Positions 1 through 8,886 of a stretch of 64,000 nucleotides of DNA are shown here, in pieces (position 1 is the stretch's first letter; each line of letters begins with the position of its first letter). This DNA is from Thioalkalivibrio sp. XN8 (GTDB lineage: Bacteria; Pseudomonadota; Gammaproteobacteria; Steroidobacterales; XN24), in the NCBI RefSeq assembly GCF_011058255.1, contig NZ_JAALFH010000016.1:18353-82352 (forward strand). Direction: 5' to 3'. Made by a program: the position numbers and the translations under genes. The notes under the pieces were generated by a model. It searched no databases and was not told the origin of the DNA. It worked only from the letters and a program-made list of their open reading frames with translations.

Positions 1-218
1 ATCGAGGCGGCGATACCGCCGCGGCCGGCGACCGAGTCCAGCGCCCGTTCGTCACGCGCGAGCCGGTCGCTCGGCTCGAGCATGCGAACCAGCTCAGCAT
101 GCAGCTCGGGCTCAGCGGCGGCCAGCGCCGCGAGCCGGACCTCGCGGGTCTCCGTCGACAGCGCCTCCAGCTCGTGGAACAGCGCTTCAAGGCGGCGGAA
201 AAAATCGCTGGAGTTCAT
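1..218 (-). CDS. N-terminal fragment, probable serine/threonine protein kinase
   Basis: Only the first 72 or so codons lie in the window; the gene runs off the left edge. The start ATG at 218 is preceded by a GGAGGG ribosome site. The peptide opens MNSSDFFRRLEALFHELEAL and continues with an Ala/Glu-rich helical stretch ending near LVRMLE. This resembles the short helical region (pattern 'LFHAAL..L....R..FL......D..L...V..LL') that precedes the kinase domain of many proteobacterial PASTA-less or TPR/WD40-bearing Hanks-type kinases. No kinase motif is inside the window, so the call rests on the N-terminal pattern alone and another regulator type is possible. Confidence 0.5.
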   Translation of the reverse strand, partial: MNSSDFFRRLEALFHELEALSTETREVRLAALAAAEPELHAELVRMLEPSDRLARDERALDSVAGRGGIAAS

Positions 219-275
219 CTGCTCACCCTCCCGGAGGCCGGCCCGACCATCCTACGACTCGCCGGACGCCCGTCG

Positions 276-1601
276 TCAGAACGAGGCGGTCAGCCGCAGC
301 CAGGCGCGGCTCTGATCGCGGAACTGGCCGAACAGTTCGTCGGGCTGGCCGTGGAGCCAATCGATGCCGGCGCCCAGGCGCAGCGTATCATTCAACGCCC
401 ATTCCACCGACGGCCGGAAGGCCCCGTCGCCGTCGGCGAGTGAGCCGATCCACTCGGCGCGCAAGATGATGGTGTCCTGCAGCAGGCTTTTCTGCACCCG
501 CACGGTGCCGATCCAGTCGGTTTGCGGCCTGACCAGGGCTGCATCGCTGGCGCCCTCCTTCAAGTGGTCGATGCCGAACTGGGCATTGACGAACAGGCCG
601 TCCTCACCGCGCCAGTCGAGACCGATGCCGGCGAGCGTGCGCGCCTCGCGGTCGATGAGCAGTCCGGCGCTCCCGCTGCGATTTACTGGCTGGTCCGGAA
701 TGTGCGCCAGTTCAGCGCGCCAGACGAACGCCCCGGCCGAGGCTTCGAAGGTCGCGCCGAACAGGCTGCGCCGCGGGTAGTCCAGGCGCACGGTGCCATC
801 GGGCTGGGGCGTGAAACGCGGTTCGGTGTCCGGTCCGTCCAGGACCAGCACGCTGAAGCTGCCGGCAGCGAGGCCACGGCTGAACCGCAGTCCGATTGTG
901 GCATCGCTGGGAGCGTGGCCGCGATCGGCAACAACCAGGGGCGGCGCGACGGCGTCCAGGGGGAGACCCGCACGGCTCCGCGGCGCCAGCGGCGAGAAGG
1001 TATCCCCAGGGTTCGGCAACTGGTCGACGGTGTCGTCCAGGGCCACCGCGAAATCGAACCAGCCGTCCAGGGCCCGCTGCCGAACCCGCACCCCCCAGCG
1101 CGAGATCCGTTCCGGCCGGACCTCGGTCAGCACGAAATCACGCAGGCGCACCGGCGCGAACCGGTCGGTAACCCGCAAGCCGTCGAGCACGCCCCAAGCC
1201 ACCACCTGCTTGCCCAGCACGATCTGTTGACCGGCGTGCTGACGGCTGAGCGTGGCCGCATCGATCTCCAGCCTGGCATGCTCGCTGTCGATCAGCGGAC
1301 GGGACGCCGGCGCGAACGTTCGCACCGTGCCAAGACCGGTATCGTCGTCGGCCAGCTCCAGCCGGGCGCCCAGCTCCGCCTGCCACCGGTCGCCGAAGCG
1401 CCAACGCCATTCCGAGCTGGCACTGAGTCGGGCCAGGGATACTTCGCCGTCGTCGGTCCGCACCGCACTCCACAACGCCAGCTGGTGCCGCTGGCTTTCG
1501 AGCCGCGGTGCGGCCTCGGCCAGCGCGGCCGCGAGCAGCAGCGGCATCAGCGCCAGCGACCCCGCGCGACGAATCGATGCGTCACGTGTCCTTCGGACCA
1601 T
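276..1601 (-). CDS. putative outer-membrane beta-barrel protein of an MMPL/LolA-like unit
   Basis: A 441-residue protein. I chose the ATG at 1601 because it starts a good signal peptide: basic residues, then an Ala/Leu core, with cleavage near residue 30 (AEA-AP). The rest is rich in alternating polar/aromatic segments with repeated Trp/Arg strands, and the last residue is Phe (WLRLTASF), the usual C-terminal signature of outer-membrane barrels. It is the last gene of a three-gene run, 22 bases after the LolA-like gene and downstream of the MMPL permease. Proteins at this place in similar units are barrels of the DUF1302/alginate-export kind, but I cannot name a family with certainty. Role inferred: outer-membrane endpoint or channel for the substrate moved by the permease. 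Confidence 0.6.
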   Translation of the reverse strand: MVRRTRDASIRRAGSLALMPLLLAAALAEAAPRLESQRHQLALWSAVRTDDGEVSLARLSASSEWRWRFGDRWQAELGARLELADDDTGLGTVRTFAPASRPLIDSEHARLEIDAATLSRQHAGQQIVLGKQVVAWGVLDGLRVTDRFAPVRLRDFVLTEVRPERISRWGVRVRQRALDGWFDFAVALDDTVDQLPNPGDTFSPLAPRSRAGLPLDAVAPPLVVADRGHAPSDATIGLRFSRGLAAGSFSVLVLDGPDTEPRFTPQPDGTVRLDYPRRSLFGATFEASAGAFVWRAELAHIPDQPVNRSGSAGLLIDREARTLAGIGLDWRGEDGLFVNAQFGIDHLKEGASDAALVRPQTDWIGTVRVQKSLLQDTIILRAEWIGSLADGDGAFRPSVEWALNDTLRLGAGIDWLHGQPDELFGQFRDQSRAWLRLTASF

Positions 1602-1623
1602 GGTCTTGAACCCTCTGCCGGAA

Positions 1624-2430
1624 TCAGGGCAGGCGCGGCGCGCCAAAAGCGAGGGTCTCGGCGTCGAACACCTCGAGGCCGATCTCCGGGACGTGGCGCA
1701 ACTCGCTGAAGTAGACATCGGTGCGGTGGCGCTTGAGGTGGTTGACGACGGTGAACTGCATCGCCGTCCAAATACCTTCGATGCGCTGCTGATCCAGTAC
1801 TTCGACGCGCTTGAGCGGATCGCCGTGCGGATCGAGATACTCGATCTCGATCGGAATCAGGGTGTCGGGATCGACGACTGCGGTAAAGGCGGAATAGCCG
1901 AGCTCACGCGCGGTGTCCGCGTCGGGCGCATGCCCCTTCAGCACCGGCCAGCGGCGCCCGTCGCGCTCCACCTGCTCGAGCGGATCGAAGCGCCAATCAT
2001 CGAGCCCGAAGCTGAAATTGTCCTGGATGTCACCGTAGGACAGGTCCGTACCGAGGAAGTACTCGGCGCGTTGCGAGGCCGGAATCCGCCGCACCCGCTC
2101 GGTCGCCGGCAGGTAAAGCCAGCTCTCGTCAACGCTCTGCTGATGCGTATGGGTCACGAACGAGGTGCCCTGGATCGCCGCCGGCGCAGTGAAGTAAATG
2201 AGCAGGCGCTCGGTACCGTCGAGGTCGGCATGGGCCACTTTTGCGACCCGCTCCCGCTGCTTCCCGGACTTGTTGGTCAGGGTGAAGTTCATGATCCCGA
2301 CGCGGCCTTCGCTGGACGGCCGCGTGGCGATCCGCTCGGCCAGGGCCCGGGCGTCCGGATCGTCCGCGCGTACGTGGCCATGGGCCAGGGCGAGCGCGAG
2401 GAACAGGAGGCAGAGCATTCCGTTACGCAT
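1624..2430 (-). CDS. outer membrane lipoprotein-sorting protein, LolA-like fold
   Basis: 268 residues with an N-terminal signal peptide (MRNGMLCLLFLALALAHG..., cleavage near residue 22). The body shows the hallmarks of the LolA-like family that accompanies MMPL permeases: a 'LYLPATERVRRIPASQRAEYFLGTDLSY' style segment (residues about 105-132), followed by a beta-rich domain with a D-P-H-G-D turn. LolA-like proteins form a half-barrel that binds lipid chains in the periplasm. The start at 2430 has a GGAG site (GGAGACTCGC before ATG) and overlaps the end of the permease gene by 8 bases, so translation is probably coupled. This is not canonical LolA (no lolB or ftsK nearby). Inferred role: periplasmic carrier for whatever the permease exports or imports. 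Confidence 0.8.
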   Translation of the reverse strand: MRNGMLCLLFLALALAHGHVRADDPDARALAERIATRPSSEGRVGIMNFTLTNKSGKQRERVAKVAHADLDGTERLLIYFTAPAAIQGTSFVTHTHQQSVDESWLYLPATERVRRIPASQRAEYFLGTDLSYGDIQDNFSFGLDDWRFDPLEQVERDGRRWPVLKGHAPDADTARELGYSAFTAVVDPDTLIPIEIEYLDPHGDPLKRVEVLDQQRIEGIWTAMQFTVVNHLKRHRTDVYFSELRHVPEIGLEVFDAETLAFGAPRLP

Positions 2431-4771
2431 GAGCGAGTCTCCAGCGACGAAACTGCACGGACAGCGCCAGTGCGGGGGGTACGAGAATCAGGGCGCCGAG
2501 CATCGAGCCGACCGCACCGGCGCCGACCAGCAGGCCGAACCAGCGCAGCGGCGGCGCCGAGCTCAATCCGATCACGCCCAGCGCGAGAACCAGCGCGAGG
2601 CCGGAAATCAGGCAGGCGCGACCGATCACCGGGTACTCGCCCTCGAGCGCCTCGAACAGCGGCACCCCGGCCTGGAGCTTCTGTCGCAGGTGACTGATCA
2701 GGTGGATCCCGAAATCCACCCCCAGGCCAGTCGCGATGGCGGCCGACATCGAGGTCGCCGGCGCGATATCGATGCCTGCCACGCCCATCAGCGCATAGAC
2801 GAACAGCACGCCGACGGCCACCGGCACCATCGCCAGCAGCGCCGGAGCGACGTTGCGAAAGGCCAGCACGGCGATGGCGAAAACCAGCACCATCGCCAGC
2901 GCGAGGCCGCGGAAGTGATGGTCTGCCAGGTGCTGCATCCAGCCTTCATTCACGGCGACCCGGCCGCTGATCTCGGCGCCCAGGCCGGTCTCCGCCGACC
3001 AGTCGCGAACCAGCGCCTGGAGCGCATGCACGGTCGGCTGGGTGCTGCTGAATCGATCGGTGTCCAGGCGCGCCCTAATCAGGGCGTGCTGATGGTCGTA
3101 GTCGATGAGGTGATGAAAATCGTCCGGCTCGCCGCCCGCCTCATAGAGGAACAGGTACTGCGAAGGCGCATCCTCGATGCGAGGCAGCGCGCCCGGCGGT
3201 GCGTCCGTCAGCACCGAGTGCATGTGCGAGATGTAGTCCGGGATCGCCGCGACGCGCACGACGTGATCGAGCGCCGCGATGCGCTGCGACAGCTGGTCGA
3301 GCTGAGCCAGCGCGTCGGCACGCATCAGGTCGCCCGGCGATTCGGCGCGCACCACCACGTCGAGGAAGTTGAACCCCCCCAGTGAGCGGCCCAGGGCCTG
3401 GTCCGCGAGGCGCACCGGGTCTGCGGCCTCGAAGTAGCGCTGGCGCTCGTAGTCGAAGCGAGCCTGGCCCGCCAGGGCAATCAGCGACACCACCACCAGT
3501 CCCATGCCGCCGATCGCGAGGATGGGATGCGCCAGGCAGGCGCGCGAGCGGCGCGCGATCAGCGCCTCGATATGGCTGGCCACGGCCAGCCGCGGGCGCC
3601 CCGTCCGCGGCTTCAGGTCGAGCAGCAGCATCACCGCCGGCAGCACGGTCAGCGTCAGCACACCGGCAGCCAGCACGCCGACGGCAGCGAACAGGCCGAA
3701 CTCACGGATCGGCTGCATGGCCGCACCGAACGCCAGCCCGACCAGGCCGGCCATGGTGGTCACACTGGTCAGCATGATCGGGCGCCAGGTCCTGGCGATC
3801 GCGTCGCGCAACGCCGTGCGGGCGTCGGCATCCGGGTGCTCCGCCCGATAGCGCAGGTAGAACACGTTCAGGTGCAGGCTGTCGGCTACCGCCATCGCCA
3901 TGATGACTACCGGCAACGCCGTCGTGATCAGGTAATAGCGGGCCCCGAGCCAGCCCATCAGCCCGATGGTGACCAGCGCCGAGGCGGCAATCACCACCAG
4001 CGGGCCGATGAACCCAGCCGGCGTGCGCAGGCCGACGACCAGGACCAGCAGCACCGCCAGGATCGCCGCCGGAATCAGGACCCGCGTGTCGGTGTCGACC
4101 GTCTCGGCGAGCCTGGCGTTCATGCCGGCCACCCCGGCCACGTGCACCGTCGTCCCCGGCGGCGCCTCGGCCTCGCCAATGGCGCGAATCGCTGCATACA
4201 CCTCCCCGGCATGGTTCGGGTCGTCGACCGGAACGATCAACGTCAAGGCGTGTCCGTCCGGCGCGCCCAGCAAACCCTGCAGCATCGGCATGGCCCCGAA
4301 GCGCTCCAGCGCCAGAGCCGCCTCGGCCTCACCGATCGGGCCTTCAACCAGGATGGGCTCGACCTGCAGGTCGCCAGCGATGCCCTGGATGGCCTTCTCC
4401 CCGGCGATGCTGAACAGGTCGCCGCGACGCACGCCCGGCACCTGCTCGAAGGCCTCGTGGATGCGCCGCAGCGCCGCGAGCGCATCGGGCCGGAACAGCG
4501 ACCGGCCGGTATCGTCGATCATGGCCACGACGATAGGGTCCTCGATGCCGAACAGCTCGCGGGCCCGGTCGCGCTGCTTGGCGGCCGGGTGATCGCTGGG
4601 CACGAAGGCGTCGACCGCAGGTTCCTTGACCAGCTGCCCCAGGCCCAGGCCGGCCACTGCGATCAGCAGCAGTGCCACCACGAGGGTGCGTCGCGGCGCT
4701 CGCAGCACTGCATCGATCAGCGTGTCCAGGGGCTCGGGCAGGGAACCGGAACGAACAATGGATGAGTTCAT
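2423..4771 (-). CDS. RND/MMPL-family transporter
   Basis: 782 residues, the size of a two-half MMPL/HAE3 permease. The first transmembrane helix is near residues 30-50, then a large periplasmic domain (about 55-210), five helices (about 230-390), a second periplasmic loop (about 420-600) and a final helix bundle. The second half holds the GLGVDFGIHLISHLRQ segment typical of these proteins (Asp in the helix for proton relay). It is the first gene of a unit with a LolA-like protein and a barrel, and overlaps the next gene by 8 bases. Relatives move lipids, hopanoids, pigments or aryl polyenes rather than drugs; the substrate here cannot be told. The start ATG at 4771 has only a weak GAG-rich ribosome site. 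Confidence 0.85.
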   Translation of the reverse strand: MNSSIVRSGSLPEPLDTLIDAVLRAPRRTLVVALLLIAVAGLGLGQLVKEPAVDAFVPSDHPAAKQRDRARELFGIEDPIVVAMIDDTGRSLFRPDALAALRRIHEAFEQVPGVRRGDLFSIAGEKAIQGIAGDLQVEPILVEGPIGEAEAALALERFGAMPMLQGLLGAPDGHALTLIVPVDDPNHAGEVYAAIRAIGEAEAPPGTTVHVAGVAGMNARLAETVDTDTRVLIPAAILAVLLVLVVGLRTPAGFIGPLVVIAASALVTIGLMGWLGARYYLITTALPVVIMAMAVADSLHLNVFYLRYRAEHPDADARTALRDAIARTWRPIMLTSVTTMAGLVGLAFGAAMQPIREFGLFAAVGVLAAGVLTLTVLPAVMLLLDLKPRTGRPRLAVASHIEALIARRSRACLAHPILAIGGMGLVVVSLIALAGQARFDYERQRYFEAADPVRLADQALGRSLGGFNFLDVVVRAESPGDLMRADALAQLDQLSQRIAALDHVVRVAAIPDYISHMHSVLTDAPPGALPRIEDAPSQYLFLYEAGGEPDDFHHLIDYDHQHALIRARLDTDRFSSTQPTVHALQALVRDWSAETGLGAEISGRVAVNEGWMQHLADHHFRGLALAMVLVFAIAVLAFRNVAPALLAMVPVAVGVLFVYALMGVAGIDIAPATSMSAAIATGLGVDFGIHLISHLRQKLQAGVPLFEALEGEYPVIGRACLISGLALVLALGVIGLSSAPPLRWFGLLVGAGAVGSMLGALILVPPALALSVQFRRWRLAHA

Positions 4772-4927
4772 GGCGAATCTGCTCTTCGGTCGAACGGGCC
4801 TGTCCTGTCATACGGAACCAGTGCCGCAAAACCCGTCACCGAGCGCGCGGAAACGCAACGCCGGGAAGTCGCAGAATTCATACAATCAAGCGGTTACGTG
4901 ACTTTATCCCGCCAATCAGGCGGTCGG

Positions 4928-5812
4928 TCAGGCCGGCTTTCCCAGGCGCCCCCGGATAGCACGGGCGAAACGTCCCGCCGCCTCCGGGTCGTGGCTGAGG
5001 AACATCAGGGGCTCGAAGACCTCGAGCTCCATGAGCAGGAACTGCCCGTCCTTGATCACGCCGTCCACGCGGGCATAGACCGGCAACGACGGCGCCGCCA
5101 GGGCGCAGGCCCGCGCCTGCGCCACCAGCGCCGGCTCGACCTCGACGCGCTCCGTGGTGCCGCCGAAGCGGAACTGCACCCGGTAGTCGCCGGGCTTCGC
5201 CCGCTTGCGGACCGCGTGGCTGAAGACCCCGTCGAAGAACAGCAGCGAGAGCTCGCCGGCGAAGATCTCGGGCAGGAAGGGCTGCACCATCAGGCCGCGG
5301 TCGGCGAGCGTTTCGTCGATCTGGGCCTGGTAGGCCGCCGCCTCCACCACACGGAAGCGATGAGTGCGGTAGGCGCCGCCCGAGACCGTCGGCTTGACCA
5401 CGATTTCGTCCCAGCCGCGCGCACGGGCCAGCGCCGCGACGTCGGCCCGCTCGCCACGCCCGATGAAGATGGTCGGCACCAGCGCCACGCCCGCTGCCTC
5501 CAGGTCCTGCAGGTAACGCTTGTCGAAGTTCCAGTCGAGGATGTCGCCGGCGTTGCAAATGAGCACGCCGCTGGCGATGCGCGCGTCGAGCCAGGGGCGA
5601 AACTCCTCCGCGCGCTCGTAGTAATCCCAGGGCGTGCGTATGACCAGCGCTTCGAAGGCCGTCCAGTCGATCGCCGGGTCGTCCCAGATGGCCGGCACCG
5701 GGGTGATGCCGAGTTGCTCCAGTTCCCGGGCCAGCAGGCGGTCGTCCTCGAAGAGGTCGGGGTACTCGGCGCAGGTGACAAGAGCGACGCGGCGGTGGGA
5801 GGTTTTCATCAA
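4928..5812 (-). CDS. ATP-grasp domain protein (glutathione synthetase/DcsG-like)
   Basis: 294 residues. The N-terminal pre-ATP-grasp part has TCAEYPDLFEDD and IRTPWDYY. The central ATP-grasp region has NFDKRYLQDLE, VVKPTVSGG, GELSLLFFDGVFSHAVRK, GDYRVQF-FGG, YARVD and LMELEVFEP; the last two carry the acidic metal ligands. This layout is that of the prokaryotic glutathione-synthetase-like group that also contains the cycloserine enzyme DcsG. Such enzymes couple ATP hydrolysis to C-N bond formation; the substrate is unknown. MMKT gives two possible starts (5812 or 5809). It precedes (5'-3' on the complementary strand) a 156-base gap before the MMPL unit, and follows a membrane protein gene; its neighbours do not fix its role. 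Confidence 0.75.
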   Translation of the reverse strand: MMKTSHRRVALVTCAEYPDLFEDDRLLARELEQLGITPVPAIWDDPAIDWTAFEALVIRTPWDYYERAEEFRPWLDARIASGVLICNAGDILDWNFDKRYLQDLEAAGVALVPTIFIGRGERADVAALARARGWDEIVVKPTVSGGAYRTHRFRVVEAAAYQAQIDETLADRGLMVQPFLPEIFAGELSLLFFDGVFSHAVRKRAKPGDYRVQFRFGGTTERVEVEPALVAQARACALAAPSLPVYARVDGVIKDGQFLLMELEVFEPLMFLSHDPEAAGRFARAIRGRLGKPA

Positions 5813-5885
5813 CTGGTCATCGCCCCTTCCGAACCAGGCTTGTTCCTATATATGACGAGAATCGATGCCTCCACATCTGGTCTGC

Positions 5886-6449
5886 TCAGGATGCGAGCGC
5901 TCCCGCTCCCAAACCGATCGTCAGACCCCATAGGGCCACGGTGAAAACACCGAACAGGACGATCCCCTGGTGTACGCGTTCGTTCGAGGAAACCGCACCC
6001 AGGGCGCCGATCAGTACTGCGCTCACGTGAACCAGCCGGGCTGGGTGATTCAGCGCCATGTCGAGGTTCAGCGACGCATTCAGTCCCGCACTCAATCCCC
6101 AGACGGAAAACCCCGAAAAGAGCGCCACTCGGGCGTGAAAATAGTGTTCCCTCCAGGACTTGACCTGCTCCGGATTCTCTGGAATCAGAGCGACCGCCAT
6201 GAAGTAGATCAGGCCCGGAAGCGAGAGCGCCAGAACGAAACGTGGAAAGGTCCATTCGACGACCTCCCGGTATGACCAGAACGCCCAAAAACTCGCGGCC
6301 ACGGTCGCGAGCATGAGCAGGCTCATGACGAGGTGCACCCAGTACCTGCGCGACGGATCGATCGCCGCCCGCAGGCCCCCGAGAATGCGAAGCGCGGCCA
6401 GAGAGTAGAGGAGCCCGAAAGCTATGGCCAGGTACTCGAACAGGGTCAA
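5886..6449 (-). CDS. hypothetical multi-pass membrane protein
   Basis: I do not recognise the family. About 187 residues with roughly six hydrophobic segments: near the start (LFEYLAIAFGLLYSLAAL), LVMSLLMLATVAASFWAFW, FVLALSLPGLIYFMAVAL, VALFSGFSVWGLSAGL, VHVSAVLIGALGAV and IVLFGVFTVALWGLTIGLGAGA. There is no ATG near the 5' end. I chose a TTG at 6449 because an AGAGG site lies 7 bases before it; a TTG at 6485 is the alternative. Codon use is less GC-extreme than the flanking housekeeping genes, which suggests an accessory gene. It lies 72 bases downstream of the MAPEG gene's end and may share its transcript. Confidence 0.6.
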   Translation of the reverse strand: MTLFEYLAIAFGLLYSLAALRILGGLRAAIDPSRRYWVHLVMSLLMLATVAASFWAFWSYREVVEWTFPRFVLALSLPGLIYFMAVALIPENPEQVKSWREHYFHARVALFSGFSVWGLSAGLNASLNLDMALNHPARLVHVSAVLIGALGAVSSNERVHQGIVLFGVFTVALWGLTIGLGAGALAS

Positions 6450-6521
6450 GGGGCTACCTCTGCCGGGGTCTAACACCAGAGCCAAGCCGCGCCGAGAAGC
6501 GGCGTCGGCTCGAAGGGATTG

Positions 6522-6911
6522 TCAGGCGCCACCTGCGGCTGACCGGAACAGGATATAGGCAGCCGCCACCAAATACGCCGTGAACGTTAATGCCATGCCA
6601 CTGACCCGGAAGGCAAACACCTCCGCTTCACGCGATACACCGAATGCGTGCAGGACGCGACCGGCAAGCAGCATGAGGCCAATGGCGTGAGTCAGCAGGG
6701 CCGGCGAGCCCGAGATTTCAGCCCCAGCCAGAAGCAGAAGGCCCAGCGGCGCGTACTCGGCAAAATTGGCATGGGTACGTATGGCGCGGAGCATGAGCGG
6801 GTTACCGCCATCACCGAGGGCCAGCTTGTACCGCCTGCGCAACCGCAGCGTGCGAACGCTAAGAGCAACGAACAGTAGCGCGAGCAGCGCGGTGTAGAAA
6901 GGCCAGATCAC
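6522..6911 (-). CDS. MAPEG family membrane protein
   Basis: 129 residues with four transmembrane helices, the size and shape of bacterial MAPEG proteins (YecN type). The segment RAIRTHANFAEYAPLGLLLL at about residues 44-63 matches the family's conserved 'R..RAH.N..E..P' motif, and GRVLHAFG follows. MAPEG proteins include microsomal glutathione transferases and eicosanoid enzymes; bacterial members are mostly uncharacterised. Translation starts at GTG (6911) with a strong GGAGGT site 5 bases upstream. The nearby ATP-grasp enzyme belongs to a glutathione-synthetase-like group, but a functional link is only a guess. Confidence 0.85.
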   Translation of the reverse strand: MIWPFYTALLALLFVALSVRTLRLRRRYKLALGDGGNPLMLRAIRTHANFAEYAPLGLLLLAGAEISGSPALLTHAIGLMLLAGRVLHAFGVSREAEVFAFRVSGMALTFTAYLVAAAYILFRSAAGGA

Positions 6912-7068
6912 GACTCACCTCCGATGATGGCTGACTCGCTGTGGGCGTACCAAACGCCGCACAAAATCGGCGAGCTCGATAGGCGGTACCGGCTCGAGCT
7001 CTGCAAAGCCATGAACTTCCACCCGCGGCAATCTTGGCCCATTCCTCCACGAGGCCTGTCAACCGGGT

Positions 7069-8877
7069 TTACTTCCCGCGTTTCTTCGGCAGGTACAGGT
7101 CCGTCAGTGTCCCCTCGAACGCCTCGGCCGCCATGGCGACGGTCTCGGACAGGGTCGGATGCGGATGGATGGTGAGGCCGATATCGGCGCCGTCGCAGCC
7201 CATCTCGATGGCCAGCGCGGCCTCGGAGATCAGGTCGCCGGCGTTGGTGCCCACGATGCCGGCCCCGATGAGCCGCCCGCTCTTCGGCTCGAACAGCAGC
7301 TTGGTGACGCCCTCGTCCCGGCCGATGGCGAGTGAGCGGCCCGAGGCGGCCCAGGGGAACACGCCCTTCTCGTACTCGACACCGTCGGCCTTGGCCTTCG
7401 TCTCGGTGAGGCCGACCCAGGCGACCTCGGGATCGGTGTAGGCGACCGATGGGATCACGCGCGCGTCGAAGGCGCTCTTCTCGCCGCTGGCGACCTCGGC
7501 CGCGACCTTGCCTTCGTGCGTCGCCTTGTGGGCCAGCATGGGCTGGCCGACGATGTCGCCGATGGCGAAGATGTGCTTGACGTTCGTGCGCTGCTGGCGG
7601 TCCACGGGGATGAAGCCGCGCTCGACCTTGACGCCCGCAGCCGCGGCGTCGATCGCCTCGCCGTTGGGCTTGCGCCCCACGGCGACCAGCACGCGGTCGT
7701 AGGTCTGCGGCTTGTCCGGCGCGTTCTTGCCCTCGAAGCTCACCTTGATGCCGCCCTTGAGCGCCTTGATCCCGGCGACCTTGGTCCCGGTCATGATCGC
7801 CGCGTAGCGCGCCTTGATGCGCTTCTCCAAGGGCCGCACCAGGTCGCGGTCGGCGCCGGGCATCAGGGTGTCGGTCAGCTCGACCACGCTCACCTTCACG
7901 CCGAGCGCGTCGTACACGCAGGCCATCTCGAGGCCGATGATGCCGCCGCCGATGACCAGCAAACTCTTCGGCAGCTCGTCCAGCGCCAGCGCGCCGGTGG
8001 AATCCATCACCCGCGGGTCGTCGGGCATGTCGGGCAGCGCCATGGACTCGGAGCCGGCGGCGATAATGCACTGGCGGAAGCTGAGTTCCTGCTCGCCGTC
8101 GGCGCCGTCGAGTTGCAGAGTATGCGGCCCGGTGAACTTCGCCGTGCCGTGCAATACCTTGACCTCGCGCTGCTTCGCGATGGTGTCGAGGCCCTTGGTC
8201 AGGCGCCCGACCACGCCCTCCTTCCAGCTGCGCAGCTTGTCGAGCTCGATCTTCGGCGTGCCGAAGACGATGCCGTGCTCGGACATGTGCGCGGCTTCCT
8301 CGATCACCTCGGCGGCATGCAGCAATGCTTTCGAGGGAATGCAGCCGACGTTCAGGCACACGCCGCCGAGCGTGTCCCAGCGCTCGATGAGCGTCACGTC
8401 GCGGCCGAGGTCGGCGGCGCGGAACGCCGCCGTGTAGCCGCCCGGACCGGCGCCGAGTACCAATAGATCGGTATCGTAGTCGCCTTCGGACTCTTCCTGT
8501 TCCTCGTCCTTTTCCTCGCCCTCCGGGCGCCCGACCGCGGCGGCCACCCCCCCCACCTCCGGCGCCTCGCGCCCAGGCTCCGGCGGCGCCTCCTCGGACT
8601 CCGGCTCGGACTCTTGGGCCTCGTCCGACTTCTCTTCCTCGACGGCCACGACCGCGATGAGGTCGCCCTCCGACACGCGGTCGCCCTTGCCCACCTTCAG
8701 CTCGACGATCTTGCCGGCATGCGTGGCCGGTACGTCCATCGAGGCCTTGTCGGTCTCGAGCGTGACCAGGCCTTCGTCCACCGCGACGCTGTCGCCCTCG
8801 CCGACCAGCACCTCGATGATCTCGACGTCGGTGAAGTCGCCGATGTCGGGGACGCGGATTTCCTTGTTGCTGCTCAT
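7069..8877 (-). CDS. lpdA: dihydrolipoyl dehydrogenase with N-terminal lipoyl domain
   Basis: 602 residues, longer than the usual 470 because an N-terminal lipoyl domain is fused on (residues 1-80, lipoyl lysine K44 in ETDKASMDV). An acidic Glu/Pro linker (about 80-133) joins it to the flavoprotein. The FAD-binding GAGPGG is at 143-148 and the redox disulfide is C174/C179 in GGVCLNVGCIPSK. A second GGGIIGLE nucleotide-binding site follows, and the C-terminal HPHPTLSE carries the catalytic His. It is the E3 of pyruvate dehydrogenase, reoxidising E2 dihydrolipoamide with NAD+. It follows aceF by 9 bases. The first 20 or so codons are almost identical in DNA to aceF. Confidence 0.97.
   Translation of the reverse strand: MSSNKEIRVPDIGDFTDVEIIEVLVGEGDSVAVDEGLVTLETDKASMDVPATHAGKIVELKVGKGDRVSEGDLIAVVAVEEEKSDEAQESEPESEEAPPEPGREAPEVGGVAAAVGRPEGEEKDEEQEESEGDYDTDLLVLGAGPGGYTAAFRAADLGRDVTLIERWDTLGGVCLNVGCIPSKALLHAAEVIEEAAHMSEHGIVFGTPKIELDKLRSWKEGVVGRLTKGLDTIAKQREVKVLHGTAKFTGPHTLQLDGADGEQELSFRQCIIAAGSESMALPDMPDDPRVMDSTGALALDELPKSLLVIGGGIIGLEMACVYDALGVKVSVVELTDTLMPGADRDLVRPLEKRIKARYAAIMTGTKVAGIKALKGGIKVSFEGKNAPDKPQTYDRVLVAVGRKPNGEAIDAAAAGVKVERGFIPVDRQQRTNVKHIFAIGDIVGQPMLAHKATHEGKVAAEVASGEKSAFDARVIPSVAYTDPEVAWVGLTETKAKADGVEYEKGVFPWAASGRSLAIGRDEGVTKLLFEPKSGRLIGAGIVGTNAGDLISEAALAIEMGCDGADIGLTIHPHPTLSETVAMAAEAFEGTLTDLYLPKKRGK
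8808..8865. repeat. near-identical lipoyl coding segment (copy in lpd)
   Basis: 58 bases at 8808-8865 match 10113-10170 in aceF at 56 of 58 positions in direct orientation. Both encode the first strand of the lipoyl domain (KEIRVPDIGDFTDVEIIEV), so this is a duplicated domain start rather than a mobile repeat. Confidence 0.95.
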
Positions 8878-8886
8878 GGTGCGCCC

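Noticed and set aside
4772..4927. Promoter for the MMPL unit (TTGATT, TATGAA on the minus strand near 4880-4895)
   Set aside because: The two boxes are not at a proper spacing; the region probably holds a promoter, but I cannot place it.
6859..7062. 67-residue minus-strand frame in the gap between MAPEG and lpd
   Set aside because: No start signal, no recognisable pattern, and overlap with the MAPEG start region.
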